Assembly (NCBI GenBank): GCA_016874685.1
Contig: VGTM01000005.1
Coordinates: forward strand, 1-36,114
From: Methanobacteriota archaeon
Lineage (GTDB): Archaea; Methanobacteriota; Methanobacteria; Methanobacteriales; Methanobacteriaceae
Direction: 5' to 3'
DNA length: 36,114 nucleotides
The notes below the pieces were generated by a model. The model saw only the letters and a list, made by a program, of their open reading frames with translations. It was not told the DNA's origin and searched no databases. Positions 1 through 7,891 of the stretch are shown piece by piece. The translations under genes were made by a program, and so were the position numbers. Each line of letters starts with the position of its first letter. The stretch's first letter is position 1.

Positions 1-103
1 TTTTGTTTAATTTTTTTTTTTTTTTGAATTATTTTTTTGATATTACTCTTGAATTTCTTATCTTACTTGCACACGAATTATTGCTTCTTTTGAAAAGACA
101 TTA

Positions 104-2248
104 TCATCTATCATTACATTTCAATTCTTCAAAAATAATCTTGAATGTTGTTTCAGGGCTTCTTTCAAATTCTATTTTACCTTCAATTTGTTTTACTAAA
201 TTCTGTACCAATTGTAAACCTAACGATTCTGTTTTTTTATAGTCCAGACCTTCTGGAAAGCCGATACCATTATCACTTACAGTCAACATGAGTTTTTCAC
301 CAAATGCACGTAAATATATCTTTATCTCACCTTCCCTTTCATCTGGGAATGCATGTTTCATACAGTTTGATATGAGTTCGTTCACGATCAAACCCATTGG
401 GACTGCTGTATTTATATCCAGTTTGATATCTTCAACATTCAAGTTCAGTTTAATTTTTGGATCCAATGCATAGGAATGGAACAGTTCAGCGGCCAGATTT
501 CGTATATATTCACCAAAATCAATTTTTCCTAAATCTTCGGATCCATAAAATTTCTCATGAATTAGTGCCATTGATTTTGCACGGTTCTGGCTTTCTCTGA
601 AGATATTAAGTGTTTTTTCATCCTTTATATATTTAGATTGAAGGTTTAGCAGACTTGAGATGATCATTAGATTGTTTTTGGTTCTGTGATGAATTTCTTG
701 CAATAACAACTCTTTTTCTTTAAGTGATGCTTTGATTTTTTCTTCCATTTTTTTGCGATGGCTTATATCACGCACCACGCTCACCCAGCCCATGCGCTTA
801 CCATCACAGTCTTCAAGTGGCATCATAGAATGCTCAATGGGGAAGATGCTTCCATCTTTGCGTTTCATCCGAAACTCATATGAGGACAAATAGCCCTTAT
901 CTTTCACAGCATAATTTAGATGCTTCCTAAATTCTTCAAGCGCAGCCTTATCAACATGAAGGAAGGTGGTTGTCCTGCCCAGCATTTCGTCATAGCTGTA
1001 ACCAAATATCGTTGAAGCTGCAGGGTTGCAATCTATGATTTTCACGGTCTTAGTATCAATGATGAATACAGCGTCTTTTAAGCTTTTAAATGTCTTTTCC
1101 AGTAAGTCTTTAGACTTCCAAAGTTCTTTTTCAGCCTTTTTGCGCTGGGTAATATCCCTTGTGGTACCAATAAATGCTACTGGGTTTCCATCGGAATCTT
1201 TAATCAAGGATGCATTTAATTCACCAATAAAGCTACTTCCATCTTTTTTAATAAACTTTTGTTCCAAATTTTTTATAGATCCTTCCTTAATAGCGTTTTC
1301 AAGCGCTTTATGATCCTCAGGAGCTAAAAGTTCAAAAACGCTTTTTCCAACTAATTCTTTGGAATTTTTATAACCAAGTAGTTTAACTGTTCTTGGAGAT
1401 GCATAGATGATGTTCCCGTCTAAATCGGTTGTAGTTATAGCATCTGGAAGGGTTTTCACCAGAGTTTTGTATCTTTCCCCAGAGTCTTTTATAGCTTTTT
1501 CCATCTTTTTACGATCAGTGATGTCATGGGCACTGAATACAATTCCTTTAAGTTGACCATCATCAAAAAAGGGATTATTAACTGTTTCTATCCAAATATA
1601 ATGTCCATCACCATGTTTACAACGAAACGGTAACCTCACAGGTGATAAAGTGCTAATAACTTTTTGAAAATTTTGTTTAACTTCTTCTAAATCATCATCA
1701 TGTATAAAATCAAAAGCAGATTTACCTAAAATATCTTCACGCTCACATCCAATAACTAATTTGGCTGATGGACTGACATATCGGAAAATTCCCTCTAAAT
1801 CCAACCAACCAACCATGTCCAGCATGTTATCTGTTATCAAGCGCAGACTTTTCTCACTTTCCTTTAACTTTCTCTCCATTTCATGCCTGTGAAGGGCCAT
1901 TTCAATGGTAAATTTTAATTCTCTCTCATCAAATGGTTTCAGAACGTAGTTATAAGGCTTGGTCGAACTGGCACGTTTCAGTATTTTATCATCGCTGTAG
2001 GCAGTAATGTATACAAGAGGAATCTCGAGATCTTTGATTTTTTCGGCAGCTTCTATACCATCTATCTCGCCTTTAAGCAAAATATCCATCAAAATTAAAT
2101 CCGGTTTTGTCTCTAATGCATCTTCTATAGCTTTTTCTCCAGAGTTAGCAATTGCGGGGACTTCGTACTTCCATAATTGCAATTTCTCCTGGAGATCCAT
2201 TGATTCTAGGCCATCATCTTCCACAATTAAGATTTTTTTCTTTGGCAT
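104..2248 (-). CDS. Receiver-PAS sensor histidine kinase (HisKA_2 type)
   Basis: This is a 714-residue cytoplasmic signalling protein with no membrane segment. Residues 1-120 form a receiver domain with acidic pair E10-D11, phosphoacceptor D55 in LILMDILL and the conserved Lys in KPFD. Three PAS domains follow at about 130-250, 255-375 and 380-505, each ending in a D-I-(T/S)-x-R-K-K type linker. The kinase core has the HisKA_2 motif EIHHRTKNNL (phospho-His 520 or 521), N-box NELISNCMKHAF, G1 box DNGIGFP and G2 box SLGLQLVQNL. The receiver lies in front of the sensor, so the protein probably receives phosphate as well as sensing a small ligand or redox state. This layout is common in Methanobacteriales. 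The ATG has AAGGAT upstream. No partner regulator is adjacent, so the target is unknown. Confidence 0.93.
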   Translation of the reverse strand: MPKKKILIVEDDGLESMDLQEKLQLWKYEVPAIANSGEKAIEDALETKPDLILMDILLKGEIDGIEAAEKIKDLEIPLVYITAYSDDKILKRASSTKPYNYVLKPFDERELKFTIEMALHRHEMERKLKESEKSLRLITDNMLDMVGWLDLEGIFRYVSPSAKLVIGCEREDILGKSAFDFIHDDDLEEVKQNFQKVISTLSPVRLPFRCKHGDGHYIWIETVNNPFFDDGQLKGIVFSAHDITDRKKMEKAIKDSGERYKTLVKTLPDAITTTDLDGNIIYASPRTVKLLGYKNSKELVGKSVFELLAPEDHKALENAIKEGSIKNLEQKFIKKDGSSFIGELNASLIKDSDGNPVAFIGTTRDITQRKKAEKELWKSKDLLEKTFKSLKDAVFIIDTKTVKIIDCNPAASTIFGYSYDEMLGRTTTFLHVDKAALEEFRKHLNYAVKDKGYLSSYEFRMKRKDGSIFPIEHSMMPLEDCDGKRMGWVSVVRDISHRKKMEEKIKASLKEKELLLQEIHHRTKNNLMIISSLLNLQSKYIKDEKTLNIFRESQNRAKSMALIHEKFYGSEDLGKIDFGEYIRNLAAELFHSYALDPKIKLNLNVEDIKLDINTAVPMGLIVNELISNCMKHAFPDEREGEIKIYLRAFGEKLMLTVSDNGIGFPEGLDYKKTESLGLQLVQNLVKQIEGKIEFERSPETTFKIIFEELKCNDR

Positions 2249-2401
2249 TCAAATCCTTCTTTTTCCTTATTGTTTAAATCTCCTTATTTTCGATATGATT
2301 ATCATTATTCATATTATAAGTGATCAGTGATCTATATTAAACTATACTCAAAAACATGAAAATTAATTAAAAATACTAAAAGAGAAGGATCTATGTTTCC
2401 T

Positions 2402-2962
2402 TTAACCTTTTCTGATATTGTCTCCCAATTTTTTTGACTTAACTATTTTTCCGTTGGGTGATGGCAATACCTCTAGTTTACCCCCTTCAAATTCAAGTTT
2501 AAGTTCCTTAGCTTCAAATAACAAATGTAAAAATAAGGCAAGTGCTGAAACCTCTGAGTGGGGTTGTGAAGTCACTGAAACATTCCAGTCAGCCATTTTG
2601 TAGACTTTTGTGGGAACTCTTGATCCACCTACGATTACGAGTTTGTTCCTCTTCCTATTGGAATTCCTTATTTCATCCACAACTTCCTGCACTGGTGAAC
2701 CATACATGGTAAGATGTATTACTTCTCCGCCGGATTTTTTCCATTCCTCAATCGTATTTTCCCAGTTTTTCCTGTATACGACTTTAAATAATCCACCCCA
2801 TCTTTTCACCACATCTTCGATGTTCTCCATGAGTTTTTTGTCTTTCTCCCCGCTTAAAATGATTTTAGATGCTCCAAAAGCCCTTGCAGTTAGACATACG
2901 TGGGTTGTTAGTCGTGCATCTCTTCTCTTGCGATGATCTAACCTTAAAACATTAACTTCCAT
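2402..2962 (-). CDS. trm56: tRNA (cytidine(56)-2'-O)-methyltransferase
   Basis: The 186-residue product matches archaeal Trm56 (formerly DUF127), a SPOUT-class methyltransferase that 2'-O-methylates C56 in the T-loop of tRNA using S-adenosylmethionine. The N-terminus [20 protein letters not shown] is typical of the family. The C-terminal half carries the knotted SAM site region around VIVGGSRVPTKVY and the conserved SVTSQPHSEVSALALFL stretch. Length is normal. The start overlaps the end of cobS by 19 bases, so it is probably the last gene of a cbiS-cobS-trm56 transcript. The cobamide genes and a tRNA modification gene have no known functional tie; shared transcription is inferred from the overlaps. 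Confidence 0.93.
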   Translation of the reverse strand: MEVNVLRLDHRKRRDARLTTHVCLTARAFGASKIILSGEKDKKLMENIEDVVKRWGGLFKVVYRKNWENTIEEWKKSGGEVIHLTMYGSPVQEVVDEIRNSNRKRNKLVIVGGSRVPTKVYKMADWNVSVTSQPHSEVSALALFLHLLFEAKELKLEFEGGKLEVLPSPNGKIVKSKKLGDNIRKG

Positions 2963-3735
2963 GATACCACGCTTGCTATCATTATCAATAACGATACCAT
3001 TCTAGATATTTCATTTGAAGCACCCAGAACATCTCCAGTCGCACTCCTAAAGTTCCTCCTGGCTATGGTTGCAGTTAAAATTCCTCCAATCACACCCCCA
3101 GTTATTCCAAGTATTCCAACTACATTAATGGCTAGGAATCCTAAAATAAATGTTATAATCAGAGAAACTACCATTATTTTCATGTTCATTGATTTGATGA
3201 AAAATCTGCCTGTTCCATCTGATAATGGCATGGAAACTGTACAGCAAGAGAGAATACCTGTCTTTGCAGCTATTTCAGAGACAAAAAGGATGTAAAATAG
3301 TAGGTTAGATGGAATAGAGTTAATGGATGTGAGGGTGATTATTGCCACAATAAAAAAAAGTGATATGCCACCAGTCCCGATTCTTGAATCTCTCATAACA
3401 TCAATCTTTCGTTTGGGATCCCCATGGGCCATGATTCCATCGCCAAAGTCTATTAAACCATCCAAATGATGAAAACCAGTAAATGAAATAGCAAAACTGT
3501 ATATCACTGCTGAAACCACAAGTTGAGGTAGATGGATTATTTCTAAAAATAGAAAACCAACTCCACCCACAAATACTCCAATTAATCCACCAATTAAAGG
3601 CCAGAGGTAGGTGAAACTTGCAATTTCCTCAATTGTTGTGTGGATATTTAGTGGTAAGATAGTGGAAAACGATAGAAGACCAAGGATCCTTACTACTATA
3701 TACCTCCACCTTTCATGTCTTTTAGGTTCTAACAT
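2944..3735 (-). CDS. cobS: Adenosylcobinamide-GDP ribazoletransferase (cobalamin synthase)
   Basis: A 263-residue integral membrane protein of the CobS family. It joins adenosylcobinamide-GDP to alpha-ribazole (or its phosphate) in the last assembly stage of the cobamide ring. The signature region is near residues 88-125: [16 protein letters not shown] followed by [16 protein letters not shown], containing the acidic residues expected to bind Mg2+. Several hydrophobic helices surround it (around 43-63, 70-88, 128-150, 190-225, 244-260). The start codon overlaps the end of cbiS by 7 bases, indicating translational coupling. Methanogens need corrinoid for the MtrA methyltransferase, which fits a constitutive role. 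Length is normal. Confidence 0.94.
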   Translation of the reverse strand: MLEPKRHERWRYIVVRILGLLSFSTILPLNIHTTIEEIASFTYLWPLIGGLIGVFVGGVGFLFLEIIHLPQLVVSAVIYSFAISFTGFHHLDGLIDFGDGIMAHGDPKRKIDVMRDSRIGTGGISLFFIVAIITLTSINSIPSNLLFYILFVSEIAAKTGILSCCTVSMPLSDGTGRFFIKSMNMKIMVVSLIITFILGFLAINVVGILGITGGVIGGILTATIARRNFRSATGDVLGASNEISRMVSLLIMIASVVSWKLMF

Positions 3736-4841
3736 GATTGTTCCTCAAAGATTTTTGACATGCACCCTGCAACAATCCCAGCAAAGATATCATCAAGTAT
3801 AGGGCCCAATTCACCTATTATTCCAGGTTTTGCCTCATCATATCTTTTAAAATTGAATATAGCTTTTGTACCTGCAATTTGATTGGCTATTGCCATACCC
3901 ATGACCTCGTCAGCATACAAAAATGCAGGATCATCGGAAACATTTATACCGTGGATTCTTTCTTTTGCATAATCCTCTTCCAGCCTTGCTCCGGCTATAA
4001 TAAATGAGATTACGTTTATGTCTTTTAATGCCTTTAATATCTCATTTTTAAGTTTTTCATTTAGATATTCATTTATTTCAACACCAACGCAAAGTTCCAT
4101 ACCTGCATCTACAAGATCTTCTATTTTAACTCCTAAACTCTCTATAAAATCTAGGATTGTGATTTTATATCCATTGTTTTTGATGGCATCTGATGTTGCT
4201 TCTCTTACACATTTCCCCACTGATTCTTGGATTTCTGCATTATTTCCATTATATTCAAGTTTTTCAGGGATACAGGCTATTATTGTTGAGTCATTAAATG
4301 TATTGGTCAGTGAATCTCCAGATTGTGGATTTCTAATATCTAAATTCCAAAAAACCTCTGATTTTACTGCTGTTACAGTTTCAAATGCATTTAAAAGAGT
4401 TTTAGGGGTCAAATTTTCATTTACCACCACTATGGTATTTATGGACCCTCTAACTTGATTATTTATTTTATTTAATCTTTCGTTAACGTTTACTCTTGCT
4501 TTCGATGAATTTGGAATGTCTAGAATGTCAGCAATAACTATTGCAGTTACCTTATCCTGGGTTACAGCGGCAATTTTAGTTAAATCAGCATTGGTGAACA
4601 TTAAGGCTGCTGGATTAAAAGCACCTTTTTTTTCTAAAAGATCATTGATGTATCTTTCAGATTCAAGTTTCGTAAGCTCCTTTTTTTTTGATATTGAATG
4701 GTTTATTATGGATTTAACCTTACTAAAACCACTACCCAGAATACAATTGTTAAGTGATAAAAATCCTTGATCTCTTTGAATTATGAGCGTATCATGGTCT
4801 GTTTTAACAACAGCATCATCTACACAGATTTTTATTTCCAT
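3729..4841 (-). CDS. cbiS: Bifunctional adenosylcobinamide amidohydrolase / alpha-ribazole phosphatase
   Basis: The 370-residue protein is a fusion. Residues about 1-225 are CbiZ-like (adenosylcobinamide amidohydrolase, which cuts the aminopropanol side chain during corrinoid salvage). Residues about 235-370 resemble PgpA/CobZ alpha-ribazole-phosphate phosphatase, with the diagnostic block [37 protein letters not shown] and a following GIVAG segment. The same fusion, CbiS, has been characterised in Methanopyrus kandleri. Together with the adjacent cobS it covers salvage and final assembly of cobamides. The ATG follows GGTGATGG. The 64-base space to the plus-strand gene at 4906 must hold divergent promoters. 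Some of the N-terminal CbiZ residues are variable, so activity of that half is inferred. Confidence 0.88.
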   Translation of the reverse strand: MEIKICVDDAVVKTDHDTLIIQRDQGFLSLNNCILGSGFSKVKSIINHSISKKKELTKLESERYINDLLEKKGAFNPAALMFTNADLTKIAAVTQDKVTAIVIADILDIPNSSKARVNVNERLNKINNQVRGSINTIVVVNENLTPKTLLNAFETVTAVKSEVFWNLDIRNPQSGDSLTNTFNDSTIIACIPEKLEYNGNNAEIQESVGKCVREATSDAIKNNGYKITILDFIESLGVKIEDLVDAGMELCVGVEINEYLNEKLKNEILKALKDINVISFIIAGARLEEDYAKERIHGINVSDDPAFLYADEVMGMAIANQIAGTKAIFNFKRYDEAKPGIIGELGPILDDIFAGIVAGCMSKIFEEQSC

Positions 4842-4905
4842 TCCATCACCAATAATATTATAATGATATAGATGAATATATTTGATATATCTAGTAGGTG
4901 GTGGA

Positions 4906-5415
4906 ATGAAAGTTCATTTAAGAGTCTTTGTTGAGACTGAAAATTTGGGAAAAGCCATGAATGCAATGACAGAGGCAGGAATAACAGGATTTTACATCTT
5001 AGAATACAAGGGTATGTCTCCACAGGATTGGAAAGGTTTCGTAATAAAAGAAGAACCTGAATCAGCAATTGGCTTGATTAGAGATTATGCTACCGATGCT
5101 GTGCTTATATGCAGTGTGGTGGAAGAGGAAAAGGCAGAAGAAATCGAAAAATTGATCAGCGAAACATTAAAAAAAGATAAGTTCACAATTCTTGAAGTTC
5201 CGATTCGAAAAATAATTGTGAATTATGGAAATGAGGAAGAAGTAGAAGAGGAAGTAGATGTTTGGTTGCTTGAGAAGGAAGTACCTTGCTTTTATTGTGG
5301 TGAAAACGCAGTCCAGAGAATAAGAGTCGATGTAAATAAAGCTAAAATATGGTGTACAAACTGTGGAGCTGCAAGATACTATCTAATAAAAGGGGTTGAA
5401 AGACCAGAAAGATGA
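4906..5415 (+). CDS. MJ1244-family protein, PII-like fold with C-terminal zinc ribbon
   Basis: A 169-residue protein of a methanogen family described as a homolog of nitrogen regulatory protein PII. Residues 1-120 have the alternating strand/helix pattern of a PII-like domain. The C-terminus holds a zinc ribbon, CFYC and CTNC separated by 18 residues. The ATG at 4906 is preferred over a TTG 24 bases upstream because TAGGTGGTGG sits directly in front of it. A 56-codon gene starts 12 bases after the stop and encodes a second ribbon of the same spacing, so the two are very probably co-transcribed. The molecular role is unknown. The PII resemblance suggests ligand sensing, and the ribbon suggests metal or nucleic-acid binding; both are inference. 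Confidence 0.85.
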   Translation: MKVHLRVFVETENLGKAMNAMTEAGITGFYILEYKGMSPQDWKGFVIKEEPESAIGLIRDYATDAVLICSVVEEEKAEEIEKLISETLKKDKFTILEVPIRKIIVNYGNEEEVEEEVDVWLLEKEVPCFYCGENAVQRIRVDVNKAKIWCTNCGAARYYLIKGVERPER

Positions 5416-5427
5416 GAAGGTGATAAT

Positions 5428-5598
5428 ATGGAGATTAAACCTTGGAAACTGAATAAAGCTGCCAGATGCGCTCATTGTAAAGATGCTACCATTCATAGTA
5501 TAATAATTGATAGATATAAGATGAAGATAAAGTGCAGGGATTGTGGATTTACAAGATTCTACAATTTCCATGTGGTTAACATTCCCAAAAGGAGATAA
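5428..5598 (+). CDS. Stand-alone 56-residue zinc ribbon protein
   Basis: The ATG at 5428 follows a strong AGAAGGTGATAAT ribosome binding site and the frame runs 56 codons to TAA at 5596. The product contains CAHC and CRDC, 18 residues apart, then a basic tail ending in PKRR. The spacing is identical to that in the C-terminus of the preceding gene (CFYC-18-CTNC). The flanking residues also align: isoleucine/valine strand between the pairs, C-G-x-x-R-(F/Y)-Y after the second pair. It therefore looks like a paralogous, free copy of that domain. It starts 12 bases after the upstream stop, so an operon is likely. The coding call rests on the binding site, the cysteine pattern and the paralogy. Function unknown; zinc binding is inferred. 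Confidence 0.8.
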   Translation: MEIKPWKLNKAARCAHCKDATIHSIIIDRYKMKIKCRDCGFTRFYNFHVVNIPKRR

Positions 5599-5628
5599 GG
5601 ATATAACTGGCGTTTTTAATATATTATC

Positions 5629-5651
5629 TAATCTTTTGAAAAATAAGATTA
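5629..5651 (+). terminator. Possible terminator hairpin after the zinc-ribbon gene
   Basis: TAATCTT and AAGATTA form a 7-base-pair stem around a 9-base A/T-rich loop, 30 bases after the 56-codon gene, followed by a T-rich stretch (ATTTCATTTTTGC). The stem is AT-rich and weak, so this is tentative. Confidence 0.35.
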
Positions 5652-5770
5652 ATTTCATTTTTGCTCTATTTTATTCTGGTTTTTTTATTCTGGCAATGTT
5701 TAGAGACTTCTGATGGATATATATTTAAAAAAATCCAAAAAAAACTTGACGAATATATCATATTTGTTAA

Positions 5771-5780
5771 TAAATATATA
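5771..5780 (+). promoter_or_regulatory. Putative TATA box for larC
   Basis: TAAATATATA lies about 45 bases before the larC start, in an otherwise gene-free 220-base spacer. An archaeal TATA element here would place transcription start near 5800, giving a leader of about 20 bases. The surrounding DNA is AT-rich, so chance is possible. Confidence 0.4.
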
Positions 5781-5821
5781 AAAAAGGCAAAAGATATTAA
5801 AGATATTATTTCTGTGATAGT

Positions 5822-7021
5822 ATGGTGGTCATTTTAGACGCTCAAAATTCTGGAATTGCAGGAAACATGGTGGTAGGTGCACTCCTAGATCTGGGAGTTG
5901 ATCCAGATGCATTAATCGATATTATGGAACAGAGCGCCTCAAATTTTGGTGACATTTCTGTGGAGATAAAAAATGTGGGGAGATCTGGTATTGCTGCCAC
6001 ATTAGTGGATGTTAAATGTAAAGATAAGGAACCAGTTCTTTATACAGAGCTCATTGACAAATTAAATAAAATAGAAAATGAAATTATAACCACAGATATC
6101 TTACAATTTTCAAAAAAAGTGTTCAATACCATTGCAGAGGCAGAATCAAAGGTTCATGGTATATCTCTTGATAAAATCCATTTTCACGAAGTTGGAGCTG
6201 CGGATGCAGTTGCTGATGTGTTTGGTGCAGCATATTGTTTTTATGAACTCGGATTAGATGGTAAAAAGGTTTATGGAATGCCAGTTGCACTGGGTGGTGG
6301 TAGAGTAGAAACTATGCACGGTAGGTTAAGTGTTCCAGCACCTGCAACTCTGGAAATTTTAAGGGGAGTCCCTGTATTTGGTGGTCCTGTTGACTATGAG
6401 CTTACAACACCTACTGGGGCAGCACTGTATGTAAATATGGTGGATGAGTTCTGTGATTTTTATCCTCTTATTACAAATAGAAAAATCGGTTATGGGGCAG
6501 GTAAACTGGATCTGGACATTTCAAATGTTTTAAGAGTATTAATCGGTGATTCAACTGTTCCAACAGATAAGGTGTCAATTATTGAAACCAATATTGATAA
6601 TGTGACTGGAGAGGTTCTTGGACATTTATTTGAAAGACTTATGGATAAAGGAGCTCTCGATGTTACATTAATCCCAGCTTTTATGAAAAAAAATAGACCT
6701 GGCCATCTTTTAAGGGTTATAACCACGCCTAATGATTGTAATATTCTGGCGGAGGCTGTTATAAGAGAAACTGGAACCCTTGGGGTTAGAGTAATGCCAT
6801 ATGTTCATAGAAATATCGTTGAGAGAAAAATAGTTCCAATAAAGGTCGATCTGATGGGAATAGAGAAGAATATAAGGATTAAAGTTGGAATGATTGAAAA
6901 TGAGGTCATAAGTGCCACTCCAGAGTATGAAGATGCAAAGAAGATATCTAAAGAGTTGAATATTCCCCTAAAAGATGTTATAAAAAAGGCGAATGAGACC
7001 TTCAAGAAATTTAGAAATTGA
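5822..7021 (+). CDS. larC: LarC-like nickel-pincer cofactor (nickel insertion) protein
   Basis: The 399-residue protein belongs to the LarC/UPF0272 family (TIGR00299). In Lactobacillus LarC is a CTP-dependent enzyme that inserts nickel into the pincer cofactor of lactate racemase. Family landmarks are the N-terminal D-A-x-x-S-G-I-A-G-N-M-x-x-G-A-L-L-D-L-G block, IHFHEVGAADAVADVFG near 115-131, PAPATLEILRGVP, and ELTTPTGAALY. The C-terminal half (about 270-399) is the ferredoxin-like part. In Lactobacillus the two halves need a programmed frameshift; here both are in one uninterrupted frame of full length. No larA, larB or larE is in the window, so the nickel client is not shown. The ATG lacks a strong binding site. 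Confidence 0.88.
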   Translation: MVVILDAQNSGIAGNMVVGALLDLGVDPDALIDIMEQSASNFGDISVEIKNVGRSGIAATLVDVKCKDKEPVLYTELIDKLNKIENEIITTDILQFSKKVFNTIAEAESKVHGISLDKIHFHEVGAADAVADVFGAAYCFYELGLDGKKVYGMPVALGGGRVETMHGRLSVPAPATLEILRGVPVFGGPVDYELTTPTGAALYVNMVDEFCDFYPLITNRKIGYGAGKLDLDISNVLRVLIGDSTVPTDKVSIIETNIDNVTGEVLGHLFERLMDKGALDVTLIPAFMKKNRPGHLLRVITTPNDCNILAEAVIRETGTLGVRVMPYVHRNIVERKIVPIKVDLMGIEKNIRIKVGMIENEVISATPEYEDAKKISKELNIPLKDVIKKANETFKKFRN

Positions 7022-7027
7022 TTTATG

Positions 7028-7045
7028 ACTCTGAGTACTCAAAGT
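7028..7045. promoter_or_regulatory. Palindrome between larC and queC
   Basis: A perfect 10-base palindrome TGAGTACTCA (7032-7041) extends to ACT...AGT with one mismatched pair on each side. It begins 7 bases after the larC stop and is followed by TTATTTTC. It could be a weak terminator for larC (GTAC loop) or an operator about 40 bases upstream of the queC TATA box. The sequence alone does not decide. Confidence 0.35.
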
Positions 7046-7082
7046 TATTTTCATGGATTTCTTATTTATTTAATTTATTTAA

Positions 7083-7090
7083 ATTTATAA
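7083..7090 (+). promoter_or_regulatory. TATA box for leaderless queC transcript
   Basis: ATTTATAA lies 20-27 bases before the ATG at 7110, the normal archaeal distance from TATA box to transcription start. No Shine-Dalgarno-like sequence precedes the ATG. Both facts fit a leaderless mRNA starting at the queC start codon and argue against the ATG at 7098. Confidence 0.5.
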
Positions 7091-7109
7091 ATGATTTATG
7101 TGTGTTAAA

Positions 7110-7808
7110 ATGAGTAGATTAGGTAAAAAAAAAGCAATAGCTGTTCTTTCTGGTGGATTGGATTCCACTGTAGCTACTTCATTTTTTAAGGATAAATACA
7201 ATGTACATGCTTTAACTTTTGATTATGGTCAGCGAAGTGCTGAAATGGAAATAAAATCATCTAAAGCCATTTGTGAAAGTTTAGGAATTGAACATACTGT
7301 TATTGAACTTCCATGGCTTTCAAAACTCGGAGAATCGGCTTTAACATCAGATAAGGATATTCCGCTCCTTGAAATTGATCAACTTGATGATAAAAAAATA
7401 TGTGACGAAACGGCCAGGAAAGTATGGGTTCCAGGTAGAAATATTGTATTTACTGCTATAGCAACATCTTTCGCTGAAGCGGAGGGTGCAAAAAAGATAA
7501 TTGTGGGATGGGACCTTGAAGAAGCAACTACATTTCCTGATAACTCCAAAGAATTTTTAGAGGCATTTAACCAGGTTTTAAGGATAGGCACTTTTGATGA
7601 TATTGAGATCGAAGCTCCCATTATAAATATGAATAAAATGAATATTGTAGAACTAGGTGAAGAAATAAAAGCCCCTTTAAATTTAACTTATTCCTGTTAT
7701 AAGGGTGAAAAAGAACATTGTGGTGTATGTGAATCGTGTATGAGGCGTAAAAGAGCGTTTAGAGATGCAGAGATCCATGATAAAACAGATTATCTAGTTA
7801 ACCTATAA
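7110..7808 (+). CDS. queC: 7-cyano-7-deazaguanine (preQ0) synthase
   Basis: The 232-residue protein is QueC, the ATP-dependent enzyme that converts 7-carboxy-7-deazaguanine to preQ0, the precursor of archaeosine in archaeal tRNA. The N-terminus has the PP-loop SGGLDSTV. Mid-protein there are the family blocks VWVPGRNIVF and EATTFPDNS. The C-terminus carries the zinc-binding cysteines C-Y-K-G-E-K-E-H-C-G-V-C-E-S-C. Start 7110 is chosen over the in-frame ATG at 7098 because of the TATA spacing and because the core fold starts soon after. It is transcribed alone, convergent with pycB, with 83 bases between the stops. Partner genes for archaeosine synthesis are not in the window. Confidence 0.95.
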   Translation: MSRLGKKKAIAVLSGGLDSTVATSFFKDKYNVHALTFDYGQRSAEMEIKSSKAICESLGIEHTVIELPWLSKLGESALTSDKDIPLLEIDQLDDKKICDETARKVWVPGRNIVFTAIATSFAEAEGAKKIIVGWDLEEATTFPDNSKEFLEAFNQVLRIGTFDDIEIEAPIINMNKMNIVELGEEIKAPLNLTYSCYKGEKEHCGVCESCMRRKRAFRDAEIHDKTDYLVNL

Positions 7809-7891
7809 CAAGTTTTTAAAAAATAATTAAAATAAGAAAATAATTGATTTCATTGGTTATTTTTTTTATAATTTCAACACTTATAAGATTT

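Noticed and set aside
1-103. Plus-strand frame and long T run at the window start
   Set aside because: The frame is antisense to the kinase gene and Phe/Leu-rich by composition. The T run is poly-A on the kinase coding strand, so it is not a terminator for that gene.
5713-5781. Short frame upstream of larC
   Set aside because: Only 22 codons, Lys/Ile/Asn-rich, no ribosome binding site; looks like promoter DNA.
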